36,511 bases of DNA from positions 1 to 36,511 of the forward strand of contig BQML01000042.1 of the NCBI GenBank assembly GCA_022180565.1, read 5' to 3'. How positions within the stretch are numbered: the stretch's first letter is position 1; every line of letters begins with the position of its first letter. The notes under the pieces are model-generated. The model had not been told where the DNA came from. It saw nothing but the letters and a program-made list of their open reading frames with translations, and searched no databases. Both the position numbers and the translations under genes were made by a program. Shown here piece by piece: positions 24,790 through 33,265 of this stretch. The DNA comes from Bacteroidia bacterium (GTDB taxonomy: Bacteria; Bacteroidota; Ignavibacteria; UBA10030).

Positions 24790-27726
24790 GTGAAACACAA
24801 ATCGCAAGATAATCCGCAAGGCGAGTTTCCGGAAGAGTTCGGTTCTCAGAGTCGTCGGTCGTTCCTCCGACTGGCAGGATTCACCTTTGCCGGCGTTGCC
24901 CTGGCGGGATGCGAGCAGAGCCGGATCGAAAAGGCAATTCCCTATCTGATCAAGCCGGAAGAAATCACGCCCGGCAAAGCTTCCTGGTATGCTTCCACGT
25001 GCCGCGGTTGTTCGGCCGGATGCGGCATTCTGGTCAAAAACCGTGACGGGAGACCTATCAAGATTGAAGGAAATCCCGATCACCCCGTCTCCCGTGGCGG
25101 CGTCTGCGCTATCGGCCAGGCCATGGTACTCGGGATCTATGATTCGATGCGTCTGACCGGACCTCTCATAAACGGGAGTCTATCAACCTGGAATGCCGTC
25201 GACCGCACTGTGGCGGGTACTCTTCAAAGCCTGCAATCGAAGAACAGGGGAGTGAGGATTCTCACAGGAGCGCTGAACGGTCCAACAGAAAAGGTGATCC
25301 TGGATGGATTCCTCCGCAGGTTTTCCAACGCGAAACACATCGTTTGGAGCGCTCTGTCCCAATCCGCAATTCTGGAGGCCCACCGGCTGACGCACGGAAT
25401 GAGGGTCCTTCCACGCTACAGATTCGACAAGGCAGACGTCATCGTCAGCTTTGACGCGGATTTTCTCGGGACCTGGATTTCCCCGGTGGAGTTTACCCGG
25501 GGATACACGGAAAAGCGGAGTCTCAAAGGCATGCCGCCTATGTGTTCCTACCACGTTCAGGTGGAATCCCGGCTGTCGCTCACTGGGGCAAAGGCAGACC
25601 GTAGGATCGTGATTGCACCGGCGGAACGCATTGCACTGATCCAAGAACTGTATTCAGCATTGACGGGAAAAAGGGCGGGATCTGAGATGGCAAGATTGGG
25701 AAGACGGCTTCAAGAGGCCCGAGGCCGGTCGCTTGTCGTTTGCGGGTCCAACGATCTCCAGGCCCAGCTTCTGATCAACGCGATCAATCACGCGTTGGGC
25801 AACTACGGCGGAACAATCGATCTCAACACACCATCGTACCAGCACCAGTCTGATGATCGCGCGGTGCAGGGTCTTGTTGAGGAGATGAGGGAAGGCAACG
25901 TTGGCGCTCTCTTTCTGGCGGGCGTTAATCCCGTGGCTGATCTTCCGAACGGCTCCGAGTTCGCCGGCCTCATGAAGAACATTCCGCTCGTTGTGAGCTT
26001 CGCAGATCATGTCGATGAAACTTCGTCTCAAGCCACGATCATTGCTCCGGATCATCATTTTCTGGAATCGTGGTCGGATGCAGAGCCCGTGGATGGCATC
26101 GTTACGGTGAACCAGCCGGTGATCGCGCCTCTGGGAAACACCCGCTCTCTGATGGAGAGCCTTTCCATCTGGAGCGGCCGGCCGAAGAGCGCACTTCAAT
26201 TGATGCAGGAAACATGGTCCCGATCAGTCTTTCCACGGCGGAAAAAGGGGATGGGGTTTCAGGAGTTCTGGGACCGCGCAGTGCATGACGGATTCGTGGA
26301 AGTGCATCCGACCAGACGCGTACTCCCCCGTTTCAGGCCGGGTTCTGTGGAACCCCCCGTCGCGCAGGCCGTTACCGAAGGTTTTACTGCCGTTCTCTAT
26401 CCGAAGGTCACCGTCCTGGACGGACGGCACGCTCAGAATGCATGGCTGCAAGAGATTCCCGATCCGATTACCAAGATCACGTGGGACAACTATGCCATCC
26501 TTTCGCCAGAGGCGGCGGAAAAGATCGGCGGGATGTCGGGAGACATCGTGCGACTGTCATTGCCGGACGGTTCTTCAGCCCTCGAACTTCCTGCATGGGT
26601 CCAGCCGGGCCAGCCGGAATCCGTTGTTGCCGTGGCCCTTGGTTACGGACGCAAGGGTACGGAACGCTTCACGTCCATCGGTCCGAAGTGGCTCCAGGGC
26701 CGCCCGTCAACCGGGCCGAACGGACTGGTTGGTGTGAATGCATCGGTTTTCTTGGAGTTTGACAACGGAGAAGTCAAGTACGAGCGAAACGGGATCAAGA
26801 TCGAAAAAACGGGGAGACGATCGGTCCTTGCCTGCACGCAGACTTACCATTCCGTCGACTCGCCTCCGCTCCTGGCCGGTGAGCAACGGCATCGCAGGCC
26901 GTTGGTGCAAATGACCTCCCTGGCGGAATTTGCGGCGGATCCTACCGCCGGAAGTTATCCGAAACCCGAATCGAGAAGTCTCTGGTCCGAGGAGCATCAC
27001 TACGATGGATATCACTGGGGGATGGTGATTGATCTGAATGCCTGTACGGGATGTGCGGCATGTGTTGTGAGCTGTCAGGCGGAAAACAACATTCCTGTTG
27101 TCGGAAAAGACGAGGTCCTGCGAAATCGGGAAATGCACTGGCTTCGCATCGACCGGTACTTCATGGAGAACGACGGAACGACCGACGTCGTGCACCAACC
27201 GATGTTGTGCCATCATTGCGATAACGCTCCGTGCGAGACGGTCTGTCCAGTTCAAGCAACGGTCCACAGTTCTGAAGGGCTGAATCAGCAGATCTATAAC
27301 CGGTGCGTCGGTACTCGGTATTGCGCAAACAACTGTCCATACAAGATCCGTCGGTTCAACTGGTTTGACTACCCTCGGGACAACGAAAAGGAGAACATGG
27401 TGCTGAATCCGGATGTTACCGTCCGGTCACGGGGCGTCATGGAAAAATGCTCATTCTGCGTGCAACGAATTCAGGAGGCGAGGATCGAAGCAAAGCGGCA
27501 GGGGACGACGATCAGAGATGATCAATTGAAAACGGCCTGTGAACAATCGTGCCCGGCCCGGGCAATTGCTTTTGGTGATCTCAACAATCCCGAAACGCGC
27601 GTGAGCATGCTCGCAAAGGATCCACGGCAATATCAGATCCTGGCCGAGCTCGAAATCAGGCCGACTGTTTCGTACATGACTGTGGTGAAGAACAGACTGG
27701 ATGTAAAGGAACAGGACAATGTCTGA
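24790..27726 (+). CDS. actB: Alternative complex III Fe-S subunit with molybdopterin-like domain (ActB)
   Basis: A 978-residue periplasmic protein. A twin-arginine leader (SRRSFLRLAGF, 21-31) ends in LAGC (38-41), a perfect lipobox, so it may be a Tat-exported lipoprotein. The N-terminal half is related to Mo-bisPGD oxidoreductases and keeps Cys71, Cys74, Cys78 and Cys106 in C-x2-C-x3-C-x27-C spacing. Known complexes of this family contain no molybdenum. The C-terminal part (about 745-930) carries cysteine groups for four Fe-S clusters, including CTGCAAC, CHHCDNAPCETVC, CVGTRYCANNC and CSFC with CEQSC. It starts at GTG with AGGAG upstream and overlaps actC by 8 bp. Confidence 0.92.
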   Translation: MKHKSQDNPQGEFPEEFGSQSRRSFLRLAGFTFAGVALAGCEQSRIEKAIPYLIKPEEITPGKASWYASTCRGCSAGCGILVKNRDGRPIKIEGNPDHPVSRGGVCAIGQAMVLGIYDSMRLTGPLINGSLSTWNAVDRTVAGTLQSLQSKNRGVRILTGALNGPTEKVILDGFLRRFSNAKHIVWSALSQSAILEAHRLTHGMRVLPRYRFDKADVIVSFDADFLGTWISPVEFTRGYTEKRSLKGMPPMCSYHVQVESRLSLTGAKADRRIVIAPAERIALIQELYSALTGKRAGSEMARLGRRLQEARGRSLVVCGSNDLQAQLLINAINHALGNYGGTIDLNTPSYQHQSDDRAVQGLVEEMREGNVGALFLAGVNPVADLPNGSEFAGLMKNIPLVVSFADHVDETSSQATIIAPDHHFLESWSDAEPVDGIVTVNQPVIAPLGNTRSLMESLSIWSGRPKSALQLMQETWSRSVFPRRKKGMGFQEFWDRAVHDGFVEVHPTRRVLPRFRPGSVEPPVAQAVTEGFTAVLYPKVTVLDGRHAQNAWLQEIPDPITKITWDNYAILSPEAAEKIGGMSGDIVRLSLPDGSSALELPAWVQPGQPESVVAVALGYGRKGTERFTSIGPKWLQGRPSTGPNGLVGVNASVFLEFDNGEVKYERNGIKIEKTGRRSVLACTQTYHSVDSPPLLAGEQRHRRPLVQMTSLAEFAADPTAGSYPKPESRSLWSEEHHYDGYHWGMVIDLNACTGCAACVVSCQAENNIPVVGKDEVLRNREMHWLRIDRYFMENDGTTDVVHQPMLCHHCDNAPCETVCPVQATVHSSEGLNQQIYNRCVGTRYCANNCPYKIRRFNWFDYPRDNEKENMVLNPDVTVRSRGVMEKCSFCVQRIQEARIEAKRQGTTIRDDQLKTACEQSCPARAIAFGDLNNPETRVSMLAKDPRQYQILAELEIRPTVSYMTVVKNRLDVKEQDNV

Positions 27727-29146
27727 TCATACGTCGATTCTCCGGAGTCCCCTCATTCTTGGGAACAAGTCGTATTCCGACGTCACCGAGGATGTGGCGC
27801 TTCCGTTGGACAGGTCACCCGGCAAGGAATGGTGGATGGCATTCGCCGTCAGCTCCTCCATGCTGTTTCTTGGCCTTGCTGCGGTTACCTATCAGGTTAT
27901 GACCGGAATCGGAACCTGGGGACTGAACAACACGGTGGGCTGGGCGTTCGACATCACGAACTTTGTGTTCTGGATCGGTATCGGACATGCGGGGACGCTT
28001 ATCTCGGCCATCTTGTTTCTGTTCCGTCAGAAATGGCGGACGTCGGTGAACCGTTCTGCCGAGGCAATGACGATCTTTGCCGTCATTTGTGCAGGCATTT
28101 TTCCGATCATCCACATGGGGCGCCCCTGGCTGGCGTTCTGGGTTGTGCCCTATCCCAATCTGCGCGGCCCGCTCTGGGTCAACTTCCGCTCCCCCCTCGT
28201 GTGGGACATGTTCGCGATCGGAACATACTTCACAATCTCACTTGTCTTCTGGTTCGTCGGCCTCATTCCGGATCTCGCCACGCTGAGGGACCGGACAGCC
28301 TCGAACATCAAAAAGAAGTTCTACGGATTGTTGAGTCTCGGATGGGACGGATCAAACCGCACATGGCTCCGGTATGAGACCGTGTATCTGCTTCTGGCAG
28401 GTCTCGCAACACCGCTGGTTGTCTCGGTGCATACGATCGTGAGCTGGGATTTTGCCACCTCGGTCATTCCGGGCTGGCACACGACGATTTTTCCGCCCTA
28501 CTTCGTCGCGGGTGCCGTCTTTTCAGGCTTTGCGATGGTGCTCACGTTGATGATCATCGCCCGCACGGTACTGCATTTCGAGGAGTACATCACGCTCCAT
28601 CACATCGAGTCGATGGGGAAAATCATCATTGCGACGGGCGGCATGGTTGCCCTGGCCTATCTGACCGAACTGTTTGTCGCGATGTATTCCGGAAACGAGT
28701 ATGAGCGCTTCGCTTTTATCAACCGCATGTTCGGTCCCTACGCCTGGGCTTACTGGATCATGGTGAGTTGCAATGTGCTTTCCCCTCAGCTTCTCTGGTT
28801 GAAGAAGGTCAGAACGAATGTGACGCTGGTCTTTCTTCTCTCCCTCGCGATCAATGTCGGGATGTGGTTTGAACGATTCGTCATCATCACCATTTCCCTC
28901 ACGCGGGATTATCTTCCGGCGAGCTGGGATGTGTACGCCCCGACCCTGATCGAGATCGCCACATTGATCGGAAGTTTTGGTCTGTTCCTGACGCTGTTTC
29001 TGCTGTTCACAAGAATTCTCCCCATGATTGCAATCGGTGAGGTCAAGGGGGTGCTTTCGTACGGCAGAGCGAGCCACGAGGCGCCCAAGGCGGAAGGAAG
29101 GTATGTTTCGGCGGCACACGAAAGGGTTCCGGGAGGTGTGAGATGA
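27719..29146 (+). CDS. actC: Alternative complex III quinol-binding membrane subunit, NrfD/PsrC type (ActC)
   Basis: A 475-residue inner-membrane protein with about ten helices after a 40-residue cytoplasmic N-terminus. The NrfD/PsrC family segments NFVFWIGIGHAGTLISA (in helix 2) and RPWLAFWVVPYPNLRGP are present. This subunit forms the quinol site facing the Fe-S wire of ActB. It overlaps actB by 8 bp and actD by 4 bp, so synthesis of B, C and D is coupled. Confidence 0.92.
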   Translation: MSDHTSILRSPLILGNKSYSDVTEDVALPLDRSPGKEWWMAFAVSSSMLFLGLAAVTYQVMTGIGTWGLNNTVGWAFDITNFVFWIGIGHAGTLISAILFLFRQKWRTSVNRSAEAMTIFAVICAGIFPIIHMGRPWLAFWVVPYPNLRGPLWVNFRSPLVWDMFAIGTYFTISLVFWFVGLIPDLATLRDRTASNIKKKFYGLLSLGWDGSNRTWLRYETVYLLLAGLATPLVVSVHTIVSWDFATSVIPGWHTTIFPPYFVAGAVFSGFAMVLTLMIIARTVLHFEEYITLHHIESMGKIIIATGGMVALAYLTELFVAMYSGNEYERFAFINRMFGPYAWAYWIMVSCNVLSPQLLWLKKVRTNVTLVFLLSLAINVGMWFERFVIITISLTRDYLPASWDVYAPTLIEIATLIGSFGLFLTLFLLFTRILPMIAIGEVKGVLSYGRASHEAPKAEGRYVSAAHERVPGGVR

Positions 29147-29670
29147 GCCGAAGACTGTTCATAGCGTATTTTAAAGACGAGCAAGACATCGTTGAGGCGA
29201 CAAAGGCGGCCGGAGCGGCCGGTCACGAGATTCTTGATGCGTACACGCCGTACGCCGTGCACGGGCTGGACAAGGCGATGGGACTGAAGCCCTCGCGGCT
29301 CCCCTGGGTGTGTCTGATCTTTGGTCTCCTCGGAGCTACGGCGAAGCTTTGGTTTCAGGTTTGGACCTCGGCGTTCAACTGGCCCGTCAACATCGGGGGA
29401 AAGCCCCTGGCCTCCATTCCGGCCTTCGTTCCCGTGACGTTCGAGATCACCGTGTTGTTTGCCGGTCTCGGCACGGTTGGGGCGTTCTTCCTTGTCAGCC
29501 GACTCCGCCCGGGCCGCAAGCCCGCCGTGTCATATGATCGAGCGACGAACGACCGCTTCGTTCTGGTTCTGGTGGAACGGGATGCATCTTTTGATTTGCA
29601 AAAGACGACCGATCTCTTCAAGAGGCACGGCTGTGTGAAGGTGGAGGAACGGTTGGAGGCTGAGGAATGA
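29143..29670 (+). CDS. actD: Alternative complex III subunit ActD (DUF3341)
   Basis: A 175-residue membrane protein of the DUF3341 family. It has a cytoplasmic N-terminal domain (YFKDEQDIVEATKAAGAAG, 6-24), two helices at about 48-68 and 88-113, and a C-terminal cytoplasmic tail. AYTPYAVHGLDKAMGL is a family-typical segment. It contributes to the membrane part of the complex and carries no cofactor. ATGA overlaps link it to both actC and actE. Confidence 0.9.
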   Translation: MSRRLFIAYFKDEQDIVEATKAAGAAGHEILDAYTPYAVHGLDKAMGLKPSRLPWVCLIFGLLGATAKLWFQVWTSAFNWPVNIGGKPLASIPAFVPVTFEITVLFAGLGTVGAFFLVSRLRPGRKPAVSYDRATNDRFVLVLVERDASFDLQKTTDLFKRHGCVKVEERLEAEE

Positions 29671-30263
29671 AACTGCGAACGTTGAACTCGGTTCTTCTGG
29701 TAGTACTGCTGATGCTGGTGGGTTTGACCTGGGCATTGCACAGAGATCCCTCCCGGCCCGGATATCAATTTATTCCAGAGATGGTCTCCTCCGTTCCGTA
29801 TGACGCTTACTCGGCGAATCCGAATTTCCCGGACGGCAAGACCCTGCGAACGCCTGTGGAGGGAACGATTCCGCGCGGGTTGATGCCCCTTCACTACGGA
29901 AAAACCGACGCGGACGCAAGACGGGCGGGGGAAGAATTGAAAAATCCGTTTCCGAAGGATAGTCTTGCGCTGGTGGACCGGGGCGCGCGACTGTATCGGA
30001 CTTTCTGTCAACCATGCCACGGCGAGAGCGGTCACGGCGACGGGACGGTGACGAAATACGGATTCCCGCCCCCCCCGTCTTTTACAGCGCCGAATCTTGT
30101 CGCTATGAAGGATGGGCAGATCTTCCATACGATCACGTATGGGAAGGGGAACATGCCGTCCCTCGCTTCACAGATTCCAAGGGATGATCGATGGATCATC
30201 ATCTTGAAGGTCAGATCTCTCCAGGAACTGGGTATGCAACAAACAACGGTCTCAAGAAAGTGA
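29667..30263 (+). CDS. actE: Alternative complex III monoheme cytochrome c (ActE)
   Basis: A 198-residue protein with an N-terminal hydrophobic segment (about 7-24) and one heme c site, CQPCH (114-118). A likely distal ligand is Met163 in KGNMPS. The first part has the ActE-typical MVSSVPYDAYSANP segment. Many ActE proteins are lipoproteins, but no lipobox cysteine is seen here, so the segment is probably an uncleaved anchor. It would receive electrons from ActA and pass them to a soluble carrier or an acceptor. Confidence 0.9.
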   Translation: MKLRTLNSVLLVVLLMLVGLTWALHRDPSRPGYQFIPEMVSSVPYDAYSANPNFPDGKTLRTPVEGTIPRGLMPLHYGKTDADARRAGEELKNPFPKDSLALVDRGARLYRTFCQPCHGESGHGDGTVTKYGFPPPPSFTAPNLVAMKDGQIFHTITYGKGNMPSLASQIPRDDRWIIILKVRSLQELGMQQTTVSRK

Positions 30264-30268
30264 GCACT

Positions 30269-31474
30269 ATGGCAGAGACGACATATCGGATCCAGGCTCC
30301 GGCCTCGTTGCCGGTTACAACGGAGTTCTCCCCCAGGGCTCTGCGGATGTTCTTGCTTCTTGTGCTGGCCGGCTCCGCCTTTGTTGTGTCAGGCCTTGCG
30401 CTCGATTCCCCGCGGATCTGGCCAAATCTCCTTTTGGCCGGTTTCTACGTCGTGGGTATTGGGCTGGCGGCGGGATTCTTGGTGGCCGTGTCCTATATCT
30501 CCAATGCCGGCTGGCTCACGGCGATCCGTCGTGTGCCGGAGGCGATGGCTTCCAACGTGTACGTCGGCGGACTGTGGATGATCATGCTCCTCGCCGGAGT
30601 GCATTCGCTCTACGAATGGTCGCATACCGAAACGGTTGCGGCGGATGCCCTTCTTCAAAAGAAAGAATTCTGGCTGAACGTGCCGTTCTTTTCTGTCCGC
30701 ACCATCGCCTATGCCGTCCTCTGGTCCCTCTTTACGTATCTTTTGGTTCATACGTCGCGCCTTCAGGACGAAACCGGAGAAGTGACTCTGACATTGCGGA
30801 ATCGGGCCATAGCCGCGGTCTTTACGGTCGTTTTCACGCTGACATTCTGGATCGCGAGTATGGACTGGATCATGTCGTTGGAGCCGCATTGGTACAGTAC
30901 GATCTTTGGAATCTACAATTTCAGCGGGACCTTCACGTCGGGCGTCGCGGCAGTGACGGTGGCGGTGATCGCACTGCGCCGCAGGGGATATCTCAAAGAA
31001 TTCGTTCGCGACGATCACCTGCACGACCTGGGCAAGCTTCTTTTTGCGTTCAGCACGTTCTGGATGTACATCTGGTTCAGCCAATATCTTCTCATTTGGT
31101 ACGCGAACATTCCTGAAGAGACAGCTTATTTTCTCAAGCGGGAAACTGCCGGGTGGGGGACGTTTACCATTCTCGTGCTTCTCTTTAACTGGGTCATTCC
31201 GTTTATTGCTCTTATGCCCAGGTCTGCAAAACGCAGCGAGGGGGTTCTCCTGCGCGTCAGTATTGTAGTTCTCGTCGGTCATTGGATCGACCTCTTCTGG
31301 ATGATCCTGCCTACCTTTATGCCCGGAAGCCCCTCGTTCAGTATTTGGGAACTCGGACCCATCGTCCTTGCCGCGGGTCTTGTGTGCCTGGTGACGGTCA
31401 GATCGCTCACCCGCGCGCGCTTGATTCCCGTAAACGACCCGATGCTGCTCGAAAGTCTGACATACCATTCCTGA
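30269..31474 (+). CDS. actF: Alternative complex III membrane subunit ActF
   Basis: A 401-residue membrane protein with about ten helices, distantly related to ActC and lacking cofactors in known complexes. The chosen ATG at 30269 lies 5 bp after the actE stop, and an upstream in-frame start at 30191 would overlap actE by 73 bp. Typical segments include the ISNAGWL motif (about 76-82) and WFSQYLLIWYANIPEE (about 270-285). It closes the act cluster. No cytochrome oxidase gene follows, unlike in many ACIII loci. Confidence 0.9.
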   Translation: MAETTYRIQAPASLPVTTEFSPRALRMFLLLVLAGSAFVVSGLALDSPRIWPNLLLAGFYVVGIGLAAGFLVAVSYISNAGWLTAIRRVPEAMASNVYVGGLWMIMLLAGVHSLYEWSHTETVAADALLQKKEFWLNVPFFSVRTIAYAVLWSLFTYLLVHTSRLQDETGEVTLTLRNRAIAAVFTVVFTLTFWIASMDWIMSLEPHWYSTIFGIYNFSGTFTSGVAAVTVAVIALRRRGYLKEFVRDDHLHDLGKLLFAFSTFWMYIWFSQYLLIWYANIPEETAYFLKRETAGWGTFTILVLLFNWVIPFIALMPRSAKRSEGVLLRVSIVVLVGHWIDLFWMILPTFMPGSPSFSIWELGPIVLAAGLVCLVTVRSLTRARLIPVNDPMLLESLTYHS

Positions 31475-31562
31475 TCCTCGCCCCGGAGAGCGAAGACACC
31501 TCCGCCTCCGTTGGTCGGCACCGCGAATGTTCTTCCCCATCGATGACCGAAAGGAGACAATC

Positions 31563-32837
31563 ATGCGTCCTCTGGTGCTCGTTTGTTTCTTCATGACGTG
31601 TTTGTTTCACGCAAAGTCCCAGGATTCTTTCCCCGCGATCACGTTTTCTGGAAATGTTCGCGTGAGGGGTGAGATCGACATGAGGGATTTTGACCAAAGC
31701 ACACCTCCGAATACGTTCACGCTTCTGCGAGCCCGGCTCGGAATGGAGGCGCGGCCGGTGGAGTTCGTGAAGATATTTCTCCAGGTGCAGGATTCCCGCG
31801 TCTTTGGGCAGGAAAAAGACCCTTCTGGATCATTCAATACATTGGCGCACACGCAAAACGTGGATCTCCACCAGGGTTACTTCGAAATCCAACGAGTATT
31901 CCTTGACGCCCTCTCTGTGAGAATCGGACGACAGGAGATTTCCTATGGAAACGAGCGCATGATCGGAAGTGTCGGATGGAACAACGTCGGTCGGTCATTC
32001 GACGGGATCGTATTGAAGTATGGCGTCCCCGACATGACAATCGACGCGTTTGCGGCCACGCTTGCGGAAGTGCAATCGTACCCGTCGTCGTCGACGCCGG
32101 CATCGGTGCGTTCTCAGGAGGATCGCGGGGCGGATCTTGTGGGTCTGTACGCGTCCAGGGGAGGAACTGTAGAAACCTACGAGGCATATATCTTTCACCA
32201 TCAGGACAGAAATCAGTCTGTTCCGGGGAGCAGTGACATCAAAAGGACCACAATGGGCGCACGCGTGGCCGGAGTAGAGTCCGGGGTAGACTATGAGGTT
32301 GAGGCGGCTTACCAGGCCGGTTGGATTCGCGGCCGCAGTCTTTCGGCGTACTTGCTCGCGGTTGCCGGGGGATACCGCACGGGAGGCAACGGAGTCCAGC
32401 GCACAGCCGTGGGTTGCGATGTGCTGTCCGGAAAACCTTCTGGTGCAACAAATGAGCGTTCGTTTGACCCTGTGTTCCACACGGGCCATAAATTCTACGG
32501 GTTTATGGACTACTTCGTCGCCATCCCCGCACAAACGCAAGGAGCAGGATTGATTGACCTCTACGGCCGCTTGACAGCAGGCCTGAGCCAAAATCTGAAG
32601 GGCGATATCTGGGTCCACCATTTTCTGACACACGAGGGTCTCTCGGTCAATCCACCTGCCGCGCCCCAACGAACTCTTGGGCAAGAGGTAGATTGTGTCG
32701 TACAATATCGGTATAATACTGCCGTAACCTTTGAGTTGGGCACGTCAGCTTTTTTCCCGGGGATCATTCTGCGGGAGCGGTTCGGCGGAGCGTCGACAGG
32801 AGTCTGGGCATACCTGGCGGCCGCGGTTTCGTTTTAA
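31563..32837 (+). CDS. Outer-membrane porin, alginate-export domain family
   Basis: A 424-residue protein with a signal peptide ending near AKSQ (about residue 19). It is followed by alternating beta strands and ends in Phe, as outer-membrane barrels do. The segments NTFTLLRARLGMEARPVEFVK, RIGRQEISYGNERMIG and FGFMDYF-like patterns (here FYGFMDYF) match the alginate-export/AlgE-like porin family. It most likely lets an anionic or polar solute pass. The ATG at 31563 has AAGGAG. Its location right after actF suggests co-regulation with nitrate respiration, perhaps as a nitrate/nitrite pore, but this is inference. Confidence 0.75.
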   Translation: MRPLVLVCFFMTCLFHAKSQDSFPAITFSGNVRVRGEIDMRDFDQSTPPNTFTLLRARLGMEARPVEFVKIFLQVQDSRVFGQEKDPSGSFNTLAHTQNVDLHQGYFEIQRVFLDALSVRIGRQEISYGNERMIGSVGWNNVGRSFDGIVLKYGVPDMTIDAFAATLAEVQSYPSSSTPASVRSQEDRGADLVGLYASRGGTVETYEAYIFHHQDRNQSVPGSSDIKRTTMGARVAGVESGVDYEVEAAYQAGWIRGRSLSAYLLAVAGGYRTGGNGVQRTAVGCDVLSGKPSGATNERSFDPVFHTGHKFYGFMDYFVAIPAQTQGAGLIDLYGRLTAGLSQNLKGDIWVHHFLTHEGLSVNPPAAPQRTLGQEVDCVVQYRYNTAVTFELGTSAFFPGIILRERFGGASTGVWAYLAAAVSF

Positions 32838-32868
32838 GGATTATCGGGGATCAATTCAGGAGGGCTCC

Positions 32869-33180
32869 ATGGCCATTCCCAAGCGTTTTCAACAATTCAC
32901 CGAACACTATCCAGCTGTCGCCAAAGCGTACGAGCAACTGGGTGACGCCGTCCATGGCGCAGGTCCCTTGGACGAGAAGACCCGCGCCCTTGTCAAGCTG
33001 GCCATCTCCACCGGTGCGCGGCTGGAGGGAGCTGTTCATGCACATGCACGCAAGGCTCTCGCCGCAGGCGTCACGCCGGAAGAGTTGCGGCATGCGGTCA
33101 TGCTCTCGCTTCCGACCATCGGACTTCCCTCAATGATGGCGGCCCTGAGTTGGGTTGATGACGTGCTCGAAGGGAAGTAG
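32869..33180 (+). CDS. Carboxymuconolactone decarboxylase-like protein
   Basis: A 103-residue helical protein of the CMD/AhpD family. The core segment RALVKLAISTGARLEGAVHA (43-62) is followed by HARKALAAGVTPEELRHAV. The CxxC redox pair of AhpD is absent, while the histidines of the CMD core remain. It may therefore be a decarboxylase-type or orphan member rather than a peroxidase partner. The ATG has a strong AGGAGG site and lies 31 bp after the porin stop. CMD genes are common ECF41 targets, but I find no ECF41-like promoter here. Confidence 0.85.
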   Translation: MAIPKRFQQFTEHYPAVAKAYEQLGDAVHGAGPLDEKTRALVKLAISTGARLEGAVHAHARKALAAGVTPEELRHAVMLSLPTIGLPSMMAALSWVDDVLEGK

Positions 33181-33265
33181 ATTGAGTCACTTGGGGTAGC
33201 TTATTTCCACGGACTGAGATTCCCATGGGATCTTTCGTGTTAGGTTTCTTCAGATGGGAGCACCG

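Noticed and set aside
30389..31594. Minus-strand open frame of about 400 codons opposite actF
   Set aside because: It is fully antisense to actF, charge-rich and low-complexity, and has no ribosome site or known motif.
32838..32868. Possible ECF41 promoter in front of the carboxymuconolactone decarboxylase gene
   Set aside because: CMD genes are common ECF41 targets, but no TGTCAC-type box with a CGTC-like box at 16 bp occurs here or in the porin 3' end.
33181..33265. Terminator in the gap before the GH47 gene
   Set aside because: The short palindrome around CCCATGGG has essentially no loop and no T-run.
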